64,000 nucleotides of DNA from Ailanthus altissimus (lineage: Eukaryota > Streptophyta > Magnoliopsida > Sapindales > Simaroubaceae), in contig OX327702.1 in the NCBI GenBank assembly GCA_946807835.1, forward strand, positions 14,508,001 to 14,572,000, written 5' to 3'. The position numbers were made by a program, and so were the translations under genes. The notes beneath the pieces were generated by a model. That model was given only the letters and a program-made list of their open reading frames with translations. It had not been told where the DNA came from and ran no database searches. This document shows positions 24,660 through 36,468 of this stretch, piece by piece; the stretch's first letter is position 1, and the number at the start of each line of letters is the position of its first letter.

Positions 24660-26085
24660 TAGACCCATCCAGAATATATGAGTTTATTCCTAAGTGTAGG
24701 ATTGTCGAAATAATAAATAACCCAGTGAGAACGGGGTCGATCAACAGGGAAGTAGAATTGAAATTACAAACTATAAAAAACTTTAAAGACAATTAATGTA
24801 GTATAAGATGTTTTCAAATATTAATTTAATTAACAAATTCAAATAAAAGTTAAGGTTATGGGGATTCACTCTTGGCATAAGAAGTAAGAACATATTTAAC
24901 TTTTTTTATAACTCAATTGGAATCCTCACACAAAGGAGGTTCAAACTGAAAAATATGACAATTAAAGTTCATCATCATTTATATATTAATTAGTATTTAT
25001 TTCTTTTAATTATTATATACCAAACCTTATAAATGGGTTCAAGTATTTATTATATCAATATTTATATTTGTCTACAATAAATCAAGACTCCCATTTTACA
25101 AGAAATGGTATATACGCCAAATCTTAAAAATAGTTTCAAGAATTTATTGTGCCAAGTATAAAGTTTGTCAATAATAAATTAAAATACACCACTTAGAAGA
25201 AAGGATATTAATATTATAAACAAAGTAAATACATCATATATAAATTTGCATAACTTAAGAATAAAATATTAAATTCATGAATAACAGTTAAGTATTACCT
25301 TACTAGGATTTCACATTTTCACCTTAGCATAAAAAAAATTACTTGAACATAATAAAACTAATGAAAAAGAAAAAGAATGGAAGAAGAAATAACATGATTT
25401 TACAATAGTAAACAAGAGAAATAATATTACAAAGAAATAATACAAAAGACAAGTGTTTTGAACTAAAATCTAGTTCTCTAATTATATGTTTTGGGCATAA
25501 ATATGCTACCTATTTATAGAAAAATATGGATAAATCGAGACAAATGAAGAGGGAACCACATGGATGATAAAAGTCAAGAATAGTGACAAATAATTTACAT
25601 TGATTATCATTAATGCACCCACTTGCTCATCAAATTTGAAATTGATGTGGTCTGAATTAGCTATCACTCAAAACCTAAAAGTTGTAGATAATTCTCTTAT
25701 CTTTCCAAATTAAGTTTTCTTATACGTATTAGATATGTATTTATATAGTTATGGGCCAAATACTGATGACTGTTTGGATTAAGCCTGTATTGCAGATCAA
25801 TTCTATTTTAGGCCATTTTCACCTTCTAAATGCTCAAATTTTGAATGTCTTGTAAAATATAATATGTAAGCCCATTGAGACAGATCTTTATAGGATTAAG
25901 AATCACTCTAATGGAATTTCTAGGTAGAAAGTTATGCTCATTTTATCGTACCTACCACAAAATAGTTAAAAGCTAATTAGGTACAATATTGTAAACATAC
26001 TTAAGTTAGGAGGGGTTAAAGACACTAGTAATACAAAGCAATGATATAAAACCCTTATTAAATATGTAATTTCAAGTGTTCATCA
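24660..26085 (-). repeat. 5' LTR of the Athila-like element (1426 bp)
   Basis: Starts TGATGAACAC on the minus strand at 26085. Its other end reads GGATGGGTCTA, where the expected terminal CA has become TA. Homologous to 16935-18330. It is 30 bp longer; one difference is an extra segment near 25935-25975 (absent near 18205). Confidence 0.88.
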
Positions 26086-26090
26086 ATACA
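26086..26090. repeat. target-site duplication ATACA, right copy
   Basis: Partner of 16930-16934. Confidence 0.88.
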
Positions 26091-27029
26091 CATATGTGTT
26101 TCTAGGAAACATAGCACGAAACCTTTGAAATGTTCAAAGAGTTCCGACCTGAAGTAGAGAAATAAACCCTTATGTATATTCAATGCCTTTGATTAGATTA
26201 AGGTGATTTATACATAAATAATTTAAAGGAGAATGAAATTCTCACTAAATATAGTCCTCCGGGTACTCTTCAATGCAAAAGTGTTTTAGAAAGGAGCATT
26301 AGACTTTATTAGATATGATCCGATCGATATTGAGTTTTACTGATCTTCTAGAATATCTTTAGGGATATGCTCTAGTAACTGTTAATCACTTATTAAATAA
26401 AGCCTATCCAAAGCCATTCCTTCAGTTCTACATGAGATCTAAATTGGAAGAAAATCAAGTCTTAAGTATGTTAAGATTTATGGATGTTTTGTTTGTAAAA
26501 CAGTAATGCAACAGAATATACTTACACCAAATCAGTACAAGTATTGGTTCATTATGTATCCCAAGCATTTTATGGGATATCGTTATTTGATCCAAAGGAA
26601 TGAAACACGTTTGTTCCTCGGTATGCCACTTTCCAAGAGAAAGAGTTTCTCATAGATCGTAGAGATTGTAGAAAGATGGAACTTGGTAAAGTCAATCTAT
26701 AAATATATGAACCGATGATGAAACTTTAAGTTCAATTAAGTGAAATGTCTCTAACACACTCTCCCCGTAGGTCGAAAAGGATATTGAGGGTCACCTAATA
26801 GGTATATTTGTTACTTGTAGATGTCCTTGGTGTTTTGTTATTTGAAGAAAATTATCCTTTGACCTACAAAAGCGATGTTGGATATCGATTCAAGAAATGG
26901 CAAATTTTCATAAAAGCTAAAATTGAATTTATGCATGACAATCAAGTCTCAGAGTTAGTTTGCTTCCTGTAGGAATTTTTCCTATTTGCTATAAGTAAGC
27001 TTACACAGTAGAAGCGTGGGACTAACATG
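26091..27029 (+). pseudogene. copia integrase to reverse transcriptase relic (family B)
   Basis: Continuation of the family B polyprotein after the Athila-like insertion. Recognisable pieces: 'LLDMIRSILSFTDLLEYL' near 26312-26365 (integrase core, equivalent to 55470 in the family A element), 'GYALVTVNHLLNKAYPKPF' directly after it, and 'HATFLEKEF'-like sequence near 26625. Then the linker to reverse transcriptase at about 26830-27000. Stops in every frame. Confidence 0.75.
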
Positions 27030-27034
27030 AAAGG
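27030..27034. repeat. target-site duplication AAAGG, left copy
   Basis: Repeated at 29207-29211. Brackets the solo LTR. Confidence 0.85.
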
Positions 27035-29206
27035 TGTTGACGTATTTTAGGGTGTATGCATATGATTGTGTACATATTGAAAAATTAAAATTATGCATCA
27101 TATACATGAATTTGGCAGCGAAATTTATCAAGTAATCAACATATACACATGTAGTTCAATTCTTAACAACTTAAGAATACAGAAAACATACCTTTGAAGA
27201 CCTCCGATGAATATTTCCAATTCCGGATATCCTTGCTCCATCTTTGAGCTCACCTTGAAGTGCACTCTTGTCCAATTCTAGTTCACAACAATCCGGTGGG
27301 ATTGTGAAGCTAGAATAGCAGTAGTATGATCTCCAGCAACAAGGTTTTTATTCTAGAAAGAAAAATATTAAGGATTTATTTTTCTTTCTCCTTTGATTTT
27401 TCTCACAACTTTTTGTTCTTTAAAAAACTCTCTCAAAACCAACTCTTCTTTTTTCTCTCAACCCTTGCATGAATTTTCATTCACTCTCTTGTTAACACAC
27501 TTGAAACTCTTCTTTTTAGTGGTTACCACACTTCACAAGTGCTCCACCAAAATTAGATTAAGTGGCCAACTACCAAAATAATTTTTGGTGGCCATTTTAA
27601 TGGTCTAATAAAATTAACCATTAATCATAAAATGGTGCTCCACTAAATTTAGTTTATGTTTCTCAAATTAGGTATGTCTTCTATTTAGGAATAAAATAAC
27701 AAATAAATAAAATCATATTTTATTTATTTAAATAACATTTATTTAATTATTCAAAAACTATTTGAATAATTAATATTTACCTTATTTGATTTTACTAACA
27801 TGATAAATGGTTGAATTCATGGTAAAATAATTCATACAATAAAATTGTGCCACTTGTTAATATCTAATTAGTTAATAACTCTTGTCAACTAATTAAATAA
27901 TATACTTAACATTTAAGTTTAAACAAGTGCACAACCCGAGGAACCCCGAAACATATTTTCAATTTGCTGGAATTTCTAGGATGGCACTGTTCAATCCATT
28001 ATGTTGCCCCAGTGCATAACGAGTACACTTCATATTGTGAGACTCTCTAGGTCCACGCCCGAATTGTCATATAGAACTCCTCCATACGTCCGTGAATGAT
28101 GCCCCACACACACGTTACGGATATTACAAAGTGCCGCGTTAGACCATACAAGTTGAGGTTATAACATATTTATATAATCCCTCCATCATTTATATCCGAG
28201 TAGAGCAGAGATATAGATCAACACTGTCAAATCTCCATATACCCGACTGAAAGCTTATCTCTTGAATTGTATTTCAATAAATAATATTCCCAAACACTTT
28301 TGTAATATTATTTATCCCTAGGGTTAAACTCTTTTCCCGAAAATTATTGCTTATGGCCATAAGAGTTTCTGAAATACAATCTATAGAGTATTAGGATATA
28401 ATACTTACCAAAATGAGCTGATGAATCCCATATCTATGCACACCAGACTCCATGAACATCGAACCATTCCTAGCGACACCCAGTGGTCAGACCATGAAAG
28501 GTTTCTGATATGTGTGGAACCAAAGTATGGTGGATCACTCACAAGCCCACCGTGGCACTCAGGTCAAAGGATCACGAATACTACTCAACTCGAAAGATCC
28601 TCTATTGACGGCTTTATGAGATGTATATTGGAGATCTTTGTGAGTCTGTTCAGTATTCAGTCCTTACTGAATACCTGTATCTCTATACGAGCTTCCACTA
28701 AACTCATAGTTTGCTAAGAATAACCATCTGGACCATCTAGATATAGACATACATTAATCTATATATTTGTTAAGGTATTCACTGACAGACCTGTATCAGT
28801 GAAGATAGATCAGGAATATAGTATTTGAGAACATATTTGCATACTGACATTTCCTAGTACTATTTGCAACTCTTTGCATTTATGCCATTACTAATATATT
28901 CTTAGGCCTTTGTCCCATTTCAGACAAGGCTTTAACTCTTTAGATAACGCTGACTCTTATAACTTGATAACTTTTATCAGTGCCAACTCTTACCATTTAT
29001 AATTCTCAGCGTTGCTAATTCTTAGCACTGATTTAAACTCATTTAGACTAGATCTGAACTCTTTTAGATCGTACAATGTCTGAAACGTTACAAGCATCTT
29101 ACTATATATAAATATAATTAGCTATTTATTGAAATAATAACACTAGTATAAATATTAAACAAATATTCATACATAATGGGATGGCATGTAAGCACAAATC
29201 CCAATA
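27035..29206 (-). repeat. solo copia family B LTR, inverted (2172 bp)
   Basis: On the plus strand it starts TGTTGACG and ends CCCAATA (terminal TG of the LTR changed to TA). It is flanked by AAAGG on both sides. No internal region is attached, so it is a solo LTR left by recombination between two LTRs. It interrupts the reverse transcriptase of the family B element, whose reading resumes at 29212 with 'ARLVIKGYTH'-type sequence. The frame at 28421-28717 lies wholly in this LTR and is not a gene. Confidence 0.9.
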
Positions 29207-29211
29207 AAAGG
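29207..29211. repeat. target-site duplication AAAGG, right copy
   Basis: Partner of 27030-27034. Confidence 0.85.
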
Positions 29212-30432
29212 TACATACTTTCTAAGCTCGACTAGTGATAAAAGGTTACACTCATAGATATAGGATCGATAATAAGAAAACCATTTCTTCAATAATTATG
29301 TTAAAGTCAATTTGAATTTTGTTGGCTATTCACTGTTTGAATTCTTTATTTTAACAAAGAAATCAAAGAGTTTGGTTCATGAAGAACGAAGAGAAAGTGT
29401 GTGTATTTAGAAAGGATAGTGGGAGCATAATTATTTTTCTAGTTCTCTGTGTGGCTTACATACTTAATGTCGAAAATGACGTTGATATATTATAAGTCAG
29501 TTGGATAAGAGTTATCTGAATAAGAACTTCTCTATAAAAGATTTTGGAAAGCCTTCCTATATACTAGTTATAAAGTGTTATAAAGATAGAGTTAGGAGGC
29601 TGATAAGACTATCCCAATTTTTGTACATAAACAATATTCTTGAAAAGTAAAATTTCAATAACTGTGAGACAGTTAATGTACTTTTCAAACATGATATATA
29701 TTTTTTTAACAGGAGATGTCCTTGGCAAGAAGATGGAAATGTTAGAATGTTTAATATTCCATGTGCATCAACTAGAGATATCTTTATGTACACCATATTA
29801 TATATGAAACCTAGATCTGGATGATTATAAGTGTTATGAATCGGTATTGGTCTGATCTAAGTCAGAACCATTAATTTGCCATGAAACATATTTGAAATAC
29901 TTGAGAGGTATAGAGGATAAGTTTCTTAATTATAGAGAAAGTTACTTACAAATGAGATGATACATAGGCTTAGATTTCTAGTCTGGTCCTGATGATAGAA
30001 AGTTTATATTTCATTATGTGTTTCTTCTCATCAGTACCATAGTTAGTTATGAATGCAATATAAATATCCGCAACTGATTCTACATTTGAGGCATAATATA
30101 TTGTAGCTTGAGAAGCCAACAAAAGAAGTTCTGTAGATATATAAATCAGTTGCAGAGCTTAGAAAAGTTCCAAACTCAATAGATCCTATCCTACCAAATG
30201 CAACTATAATAGAGTAATTGCTCAAGCCAAGAAGCCACAAAGTGCACCAGAATTTTGATCACGACTCTAAATACCATATGATTAGAAAAGTTCCTAGCTA
30301 TTGAAGATGTAAAAATATCTAGATATTCTATGAATAATATAGCGGACCCACTAACTAAAGACTTACCTTTGAATGTGTTTGAGAAATACATAGAGATAAT
30401 AGATATTAGATATCATTCTGAATGGCATTAGA
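29212..30432 (+). pseudogene. copia reverse transcriptase and RNase H relic (family B)
   Basis: Readable blocks: 'LARLVIKGYTHRYRI' near 29230, 'SGSIIIFLVLCVAYIL' near 29420 where the catalytic Y-V-D-D has become 'CVAYI', 'YWSDLSQ' and 'FAMKHI' near 29850-29890, RNase H pieces near 30080-30230, and 'NIAD/AKPLTK'-like sequence near 30330. Ends at the polypurine tract. Catalytic residues are lost and stops are frequent. Confidence 0.78.
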
Positions 30433-30434
30433 GC

Positions 30435-30443
30435 AAGTGGGAG
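30435..30443 (+). other. polypurine tract of family B copia
   Basis: AAGTGGGAG, same as in families A and C, one base before the LTR. Confidence 0.8.
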
Positions 30444-30444
30444 T

Positions 30445-32193
30445 TTTTGGAAGTGGTGCTTACGTGCTATTCTAATTTTGTATGAATATTGATTGTTTAA
30501 TAATTATGCAATAAACATTTCAAATAAAATTATTAATATTATATATAAATGGTAAGATGCTTATAACATGTCAGACATTGTATAATTTGAAGGAGTTTAA
30601 ATCTGATCTAAAAGAGTTTAGACAAGGGCTAAGAGTTAGCACCACTGAGAGTTATAAATGCTAAGAGCTAGCACTAGTAAGAATTAACAGGTTATAATAG
30701 TTAGTCAGATCTAAAGAGTTAGATTCTTGTCTGACATGGGACAAAAACCTAAGGGTATACTAGTAATGACAAAGTTACAAAGAGTTACAATAGGTGCTAG
30801 GAAATATCATTATGCAAGTATGTTCTCAAACCTTATGTTCTTGATCTATTCATTGATGCAGGTCTGTCGATAAATCTGTTTTATATAGATTAGTGTATTT
30901 CTATATCTGTGTGGTACAAATAGTTATTCTTAGTTGACCATGAGCTTAGTGGAAGCTCATATAGGCATACGAGTATTCAGTGAGGACTGGGTACTGAACA
31001 GGCTTAATTAAGACCTCTAATAGACATCCTATAAAGCCGTCAAGTTGAGTCATATTCGTGGTCTCTTGACGTGAGCACCACGATGGACTTGTGAGTGATC
31101 TACCATACTTAGGATCCACACATGTCAGAGACCTTTCATGTTCAAATCATTGGGTGTCGTTGGGTATAATTTGATGCTCATATAGTTCGATATGTCTAGA
31201 TATGGGATTCGTTAACTTATATAGGTGAGTTATATATCCCGATGCTCCAAGATTGTGTTCTAGAAAATCTTATGGCATAAGTAATTCACCTAGGAAAATA
31301 TTTCCTGTGTAAGAAACAACATCGCAAAAGTGTTTGTGAATATTGTTTAAATAGAATACAAATCTGAAGATAAGTTCTAGTGTTGAGAATATGGAGACTT
31401 AACGGTGATGATTTATGCCTCCGCTCTTCCAAGATAACAATGACAGAGAGATTATGCAAAAATGTATCAACCTCAACTTTTATGGTTTAACACGCTATTT
31501 TGTATTTTCATAAAGTATGTATAGGGCAATGTTTATGGACTTACGGAAGAGTTCCGTAAGACAAAATGGGTATGAACCTAGGGAGTCTCACTATATAAAG
31601 TGTACTCGTTGTGCTCCGGGGGTAGCACTCGAGTATGAATAGTTTAACCTGGGAAGTTCTTAAAAAATTAAAATTATTTTAGGGTCTCTCAAGGAGATCA
31701 TAGGGTTTAAGTGTTAAGCTCGGGATCTTAATAAGTGGGACTTGCCACTTTAACCTTTATATTGTATATCACATTTCATGTCATTAATTTGTTAGGGCAT
31801 GATATGTGACAAGATTTCATTAATTTAGTATATAATTTGTAAATGTTGCAAAATGTTGCAAAATTATATATATATATATATATATAAATGAGAATGAAAT
31901 AAATGCCATGTTTTTATTAACAGCCAAATGATTTTAATTATAATGGAAAGTATATGAATTCAGCCAAATTAAAAATGAAACAAATAAAATGATTTGCAAA
32001 GCAATTGGTGGCATGCATTTGAAAATGGATTTCGGCCAAATTGTTAACAAGTGGTGGCAAGTTTATATTGATAACATAAGCCACAAATTTCCCTTTCATT
32101 TGGAAAATGAAATGTTGTTATGTCTTGCTTATTTTAAGCATGAGATGGCCATGAAACAAAAGATACTCGTCCAGCTTTTGCTCTTTAGTTTAA
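30445..32193 (+). repeat. copia family B 3' LTR, truncated
   Basis: Starts TTTTGGAAGTGG, where the terminal TG has become TT. Homologous to 12452-14200. It has a TA microsatellite at 31864-31886. Homology stops after '...CTCTTTAGTTTAAC' at about 32193, where Athila-type sequence begins; the last 400 or so bases of the LTR are missing. Confidence 0.82.
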
Positions 32194-33099
32194 CTAAATG
32201 ATCATAAACACTCTAATTTACCAAATGTATAGGATTACAATTATCCCTCGATACTACACTTGAATTCAATTGTTACTCTTAATCTATCAATATTAATTGT
32301 TAATCAAAAACTCTAATGTATTAACAAGCCTCTTCCGGTGGTCAAGTGATTATACCTTAATCAATCAATTATTTATATTCCTATGATAATTATACTAAAT
32401 TGAGAATCATTAGGAGTAGGTTTCATAAATAGTTATATATACTATATGAGTATATTCCTATCTCATATGGAACTCATTATTTTTATACAATGATCATACA
32501 TCAATCTATTAATGTCCAACACAAAATTCTATTTTTCAAATTCATTAAGATTCCCAAATCATTCTAATACATTGTCATGTAATTAAAAGCATTAAACACT
32601 CAATAGATTGAAAAATCCAACATTGATATAATGAAAAGGATAAGCAATAAATCCAAGCTATATATTGAGTTCAAATCATAATCCTAATTATATGAAATTA
32701 ATCAATGGTCATATATACTATTTGTCACTATTCATGAATACTGTTCATCGATATTGTTCATATATTGTTTTGCACTATTCATCAAATTGAAAATTTTCTA
32801 GTTTTGGGTGCCAAGACAGCACAGGGACCTAGGTTTCTGAATGAATAGTATCCCTAAGTACTGTTTATAGGTATTGTACATTAGGCACTATTTATGATCA
32901 CTGTTTTCATTTTGAGCATTTTCGTCCCAATTAAGATTTTTATGCCAAACAGCTCCGTTCACGTCTGATTTCTAGTATTCTCATGTCGATTGTCTATAAA
33001 CCTATAAAATAACATTAAAATGAAGAAATGGCCAAATTATTGGGATAAATTGAGCAAATGTTATGTTTAAGAGAATAAATTATGCCCTATCAATATTTA
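32194..33099 (-). repeat. Athila-type LTR fragment, inverted
   Basis: On the minus strand it begins TGATAGGGCATAA at 33099, like the LTR start TGATAAGGGCATAA at 36469. It contains a region near 32330-32250 homologous to 37550-37640 in the plus-strand LTR. The 3' end of the LTR is missing at the left. Repeated ACTATTCAT/ACTGTTCAT words occur at 32720-32780 and 32850-32905. Confidence 0.6.
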
Positions 33100-33560
33100 T
33101 GAGTGTATTTCAAATAAAAAATTTAAATTAAAGCATTAGAGTAGCTGTGGCGCCTAGTTGGGCAATTTAAAAATATGCTCGTTGAGCTTCATGGTGCTGA
33201 GGATAAGTGTTGCAGTACTGGAACCTGGGAAGATAACTTTTGGGATAGTTATCTACCCTTTCTAATAGGTATAGCCTTTTAAAGAGGTGTTGGGTCTTTC
33301 CAGAGAGACACATTAACTTTATAAATACTACAGACATACTTCTTTTAAAGGAGATAACTTCTCTTGTTCATCTTTGATCATAATTTCTCTCTAAAAGTAG
33401 TCTTGAGTTTTTGGATAATTACTAGAAAGAAATAATTTTAGTACTTAGTTGAGAATATAATTATCCATATGGGTTTGATATCCGACTTTAAAATTCCCTT
33501 TATTACTTTCTATAGTAGCGTATACTTGCACTTAATTTTGTGCTTAACAATTACACAACA
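33100..33560 (+). repeat. 3' part of an Athila-type 5' LTR
   Basis: The last ~150 bases (near 33400-33560, with 'GATATCCGACTTTAAAA') match the ends of the LTRs at 36469-37907 and 37908-39290, and a primer site follows. The upstream part has a small GC-rich segment at 33140-33230. The LTR start is missing, replaced by the inverted LTR fragment. Confidence 0.6.
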
Positions 33561-33565
33561 AGTTT

Positions 33566-33584
33566 TGGGCGCTGTTGCCAGGGA
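33566..33584 (+). other. primer-binding site, Asp tRNA type
   Basis: TGGGCGCTGTTGCCAGGGA, close to TGGCGCCGTTGCCGGGGA, the conserved Athila-type site. Confidence 0.82.
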
Positions 33585-33764
33585 TAATATTTTATTTTGT
33601 TTGCCAATATTAATACTAATCTTTCTTGTTTTTACTTCAGATTTTTTTTTAGATTATTCTTGTTTTACTTTACTTTATGACATCTTTATTTTACTTTTTG
33701 TTTTTGTTTTAATAGGATTATTTAAGGGTTCGTGCGACGATTTTAAAGTAAAGACTTGACTAAC

Positions 33765-34330
33765 TTTGATCCCGAAATTGAGAGAACTTTGAGGAGGATA
33801 AGAAGAGAACAAAACTAAGTCAACACCGTGGAAGATTTATTACCAAACACTGTTGTTAGAGAGCTTAGACTGCTAAGGGAATATGTTATCCCTTTAGCAA
33901 ATGGAATTCAATCAAGCATTTTAAGGCCAACTATCCAAGCAAACACCTTTAAAATTAAGCCAAGCACCATTCAAATGCTCAAGGATTTAGTTTAATTCAG
34001 TAGATTACCCAATGATGATCTAAACAAGCATTTAGTCAACTTCTTAGAGATATAGGACACTTTTTAACGCAATGGAGTATTCGATGATGCAATCCGTCTA
34101 ATATTGTTTCCATTTACTTGTTGCAACCTTGAACAATCGCTTAAAAAGAGCCCTACCAAGTAACACAAAGTCAATCCAAAAGAAGAGCGTTGTAAGGTGA
34201 TCACATTAATGATTGGTAGAGAATTGCAAGACAATGAGAGACAATCTCCATTGCAGCAAGATAAAGAGGAGAAGCAAAGCCTACCATCACACTCTAGCTT
34301 TTTAATCAATCCCATAAGAAATTGTTGTTA
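33765..34330 (+). pseudogene. Athila-type gag relic
   Basis: Starts with 'FDPEIERTLRRIRREQ', a typical gag N-terminus of Athila-type elements. Then 'FKIKPSTIQMLKDLV', 'RLPNDDLNKHLVNFLEI' and, in a shifted frame, 'NGVFDDAIRLILFPF' (about 34073-34118). The next part 'KEERCKVITLMIGREL' (about 34178-34225) belongs far downstream in an intact gag, so several hundred codons have been lost. Stops near 33815, 33991 and 34051. Confidence 0.82.
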
Positions 34331-36468
34331 TTGTTATACTAAGTACTAAAATTATGTCTTCTTACTTTTATTCAGACGAATGAAAATCAAAAGATAGTAA
34401 TTTATATTAAATAAATAACAAATTCATAAGAGAGAAAAGATTAAGGATAACAAGATAGAAGGTGGCTGTGAGTATTTGGTAATTCATTATGTGATCATGG
34501 CTTCTGCCAGACTCAAATCTCGCTTATTTTTTCCTTCTTTGATTACGACACTATGTGCCAATGTTAGGGTCACTTAGGAGCCCACTACTGAGAGATGTCT
34601 AGTAGCCTAAGCCCCTTAACAAAATGATCGTGTACAAGATGACAGCAATCGATTCATTACCAACCAAGGCATCACAGCCCGCAACATCTACTATCAAAGT
34701 ACTACCAGTTCATATCCATCCCGCCCAAATTGAGATGAGTCTTGTAAAGCAAGAGCGAGCTGTTTATGAGTTTTGCACGTATTTGATTCAGTGGACACAA
34801 GTGACCGTTACATCTTTTAGGGTTGATCCTTTTACACTACCTCAGCTATCATTTATTCCTTAGCCACCATAGTCACCATCAGATGACAATGAGGATTGTG
34901 ATGATCTTATGTTCGACCAACGTGACCTTGACGATTGAGCTATTATAATCGAGGGAAATGTTTCAATTTTCTTCACTTTTCCATTATAGGGACCATGTCA
35001 TTTAAATTTGAGGGCGGAAAACACTTCCCTATTATCTGTTATTTTTGGCTTTTATTTATATACTTTCGTTCTTTTTAATTTTATTGTTTTTTTATGCTTT
35101 ATGGTTATTTCATGTTTTAATTTTGTAAAAATGAAAAATCAAAAGAGTAATGAAACCATGCCAGTTTATTTGCAAAAATCTTATGTCTACTCTATTGATT
35201 TTTCTTTTATTTATTAGGTTGTAATGATGATTATTATTTTATAATAAGAAATAAAATAATTGGCTAAATTATTCTTCACAAATTCCTAAGAAATGATAGA
35301 TACATGAGATAATTCTTATATTTAAATTTAGGAGAAAGTTTGACCTTATTTTTTATCACCATTTCTATTAAGCACATTGAAAAATCATGTATAGTTAAAT
35401 CTGTGCTTAGAGATACGTATGCTTAAATAGTACACTCAAGAACTTATTTTTAATTACTACTTGAAGCAAAATCCCAAGAAGTATATTAATAGAAAAATAA
35501 AATTAAGCCATCTTTAGACCGATTGAGCCTTTCTAGCCAACCCTTTAGCTATATATTTATCCTAAGTTACCCCTTTTTGAGTCTAATTACCCATTTTTCT
35601 ATTTAATCACACTACAAGACTCAAGAGTTTAAGCTTATTTATCCAAAAATTACCCATGATAGCATAATGATTAAGTTTGTTTAGAAATACTCTTGAAAGA
35701 AAAAGGTTGTGGCTGTATAAGAAAATGGTACTGAAGTAGAAAACAACTAAGTCAGGTGATATTTATTAATCAAAGTTTTGGGGTATTTATAAAAAAAAAA
35801 CTCTTTAAATTCTTTATACCTCAGCTTAAGAAAAAAAACAAATCTTTGAAAAATTGTGACTACAAGAAAGATAGAAACAGAATAAGTTTGGGAAAGGAAA
35901 TAAATCAAGAAAAAGATATCAAGAGATTTTTAGGTAGAGTCTAAATGTTCATAGTGTAACTTAAAACTTATATATTTGTCCTTACATTCCAACTTGACCT
36001 TAACCTTTCATTACAAGCTAATTAAAGTCCTAATAGATCCCTAGACATTCTTTCTATATTAGTGGAGAGTGGTATGAAAAACAAGCCTATGGTAGTGTCA
36101 TTATAAAATTTATGTAGAGACATGATATTTTTTGTACAATCTTGAGTATTGTATGAATCTAAAGTACAATTTGATTATTACTTGCTACTTGCACACATAT
36201 ACACACACATTGATCATTTATAAAAAAGAACAAGGGACTAAAGGATAATAATAAGAATATTAAGAGCTATCAATTTGATTTCTGAAAAAGATTTGTGACA
36301 TTTCAACAGCTTCTGAGATATTTGTTATGATCATCTAATCAACCTAGCATGTTATGTTTTATTTTTGAGTCTTCATTTTATTTTGAGTCAAGTATAATGT
36401 TTTTGTTTTCTTTCTTTAATTATTTTTCATTATTAGAGAATGACTAATTCTCAAAATTTAGGAGAGCT
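34331..36468 (+). other. 3' non-coding region of the Athila-type relic
   Basis: No pol is present. At 34990-35030 'TTTAAATTTGAGGGCGGAAA' resembles the conserved segment found after the last gene of Athila-type elements, and the rest is T-rich and AT-rich sequence as usual there. The element therefore runs from gag straight to its 3' end, an internal deletion of all polymerase genes. Short frames here (34624-34863, 35008-35217, 35756-35944) have no recognisable product. A purine-rich AGGAGAG lies just before the LTR. Confidence 0.5.

Larger units (their letters stand above)
16935..26085 (-). mobile_element. full-length Athila/Tat-like gypsy element (9151 bp)
   Basis: Complete by structure: two LTRs (24660-26085 as 5', 16935-18330 as 3'), Asp-tRNA-like primer site, gag, protease, reverse transcriptase, RNase H, integrase, a small downstream reading frame, a G-rich polypurine tract and a 5-bp target duplication ATACA on both sides. 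Domain order (protease, reverse transcriptase, RNase H, integrase) is that of Ty3/gypsy. The polymerase sequence and the primer site point to the non-chromovirus Athila/Tat branch, and no chromodomain is seen. Gag and pol contain many stops and frameshifts, so it is not autonomous now. It is inserted in the family B copia element. Confidence 0.92.
12452..32193 (+). mobile_element. copia element, family B, split by two later insertions
   Basis: 5' LTR 12452-14598, leader and gag to integrase start 14599-16929, integrase to reverse transcriptase 26091-27029, reverse transcriptase/RNase H 29212-30432, polypurine tract and 3' LTR 30435-32193. The Athila-like element 16935-26085 and the solo LTR 27035-29206 interrupt it, each with its own target duplication, and the copia reading resumes across both. 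The 3' LTR is cut at about 32193 by Athila-type debris, so its own target duplication cannot be checked. The genes are heavily decayed. Confidence 0.82.

Noticed and set aside
28421..28717. 98-residue plus-strand frame
   Set aside because: Within the inverted solo LTR. Similar frames in other LTR copies (for example 13034-13222) arise from the conserved LTR core, not from a gene.
33469..33759. 96-residue plus-strand frame, hydrophobic
   Set aside because: It runs across the end of an LTR and through the Asp-tRNA primer site into the leader, so it is a chance frame in T-rich DNA.
34064..34315. 83-residue minus-strand frame
   Set aside because: Antisense of an Athila-type gag relic.
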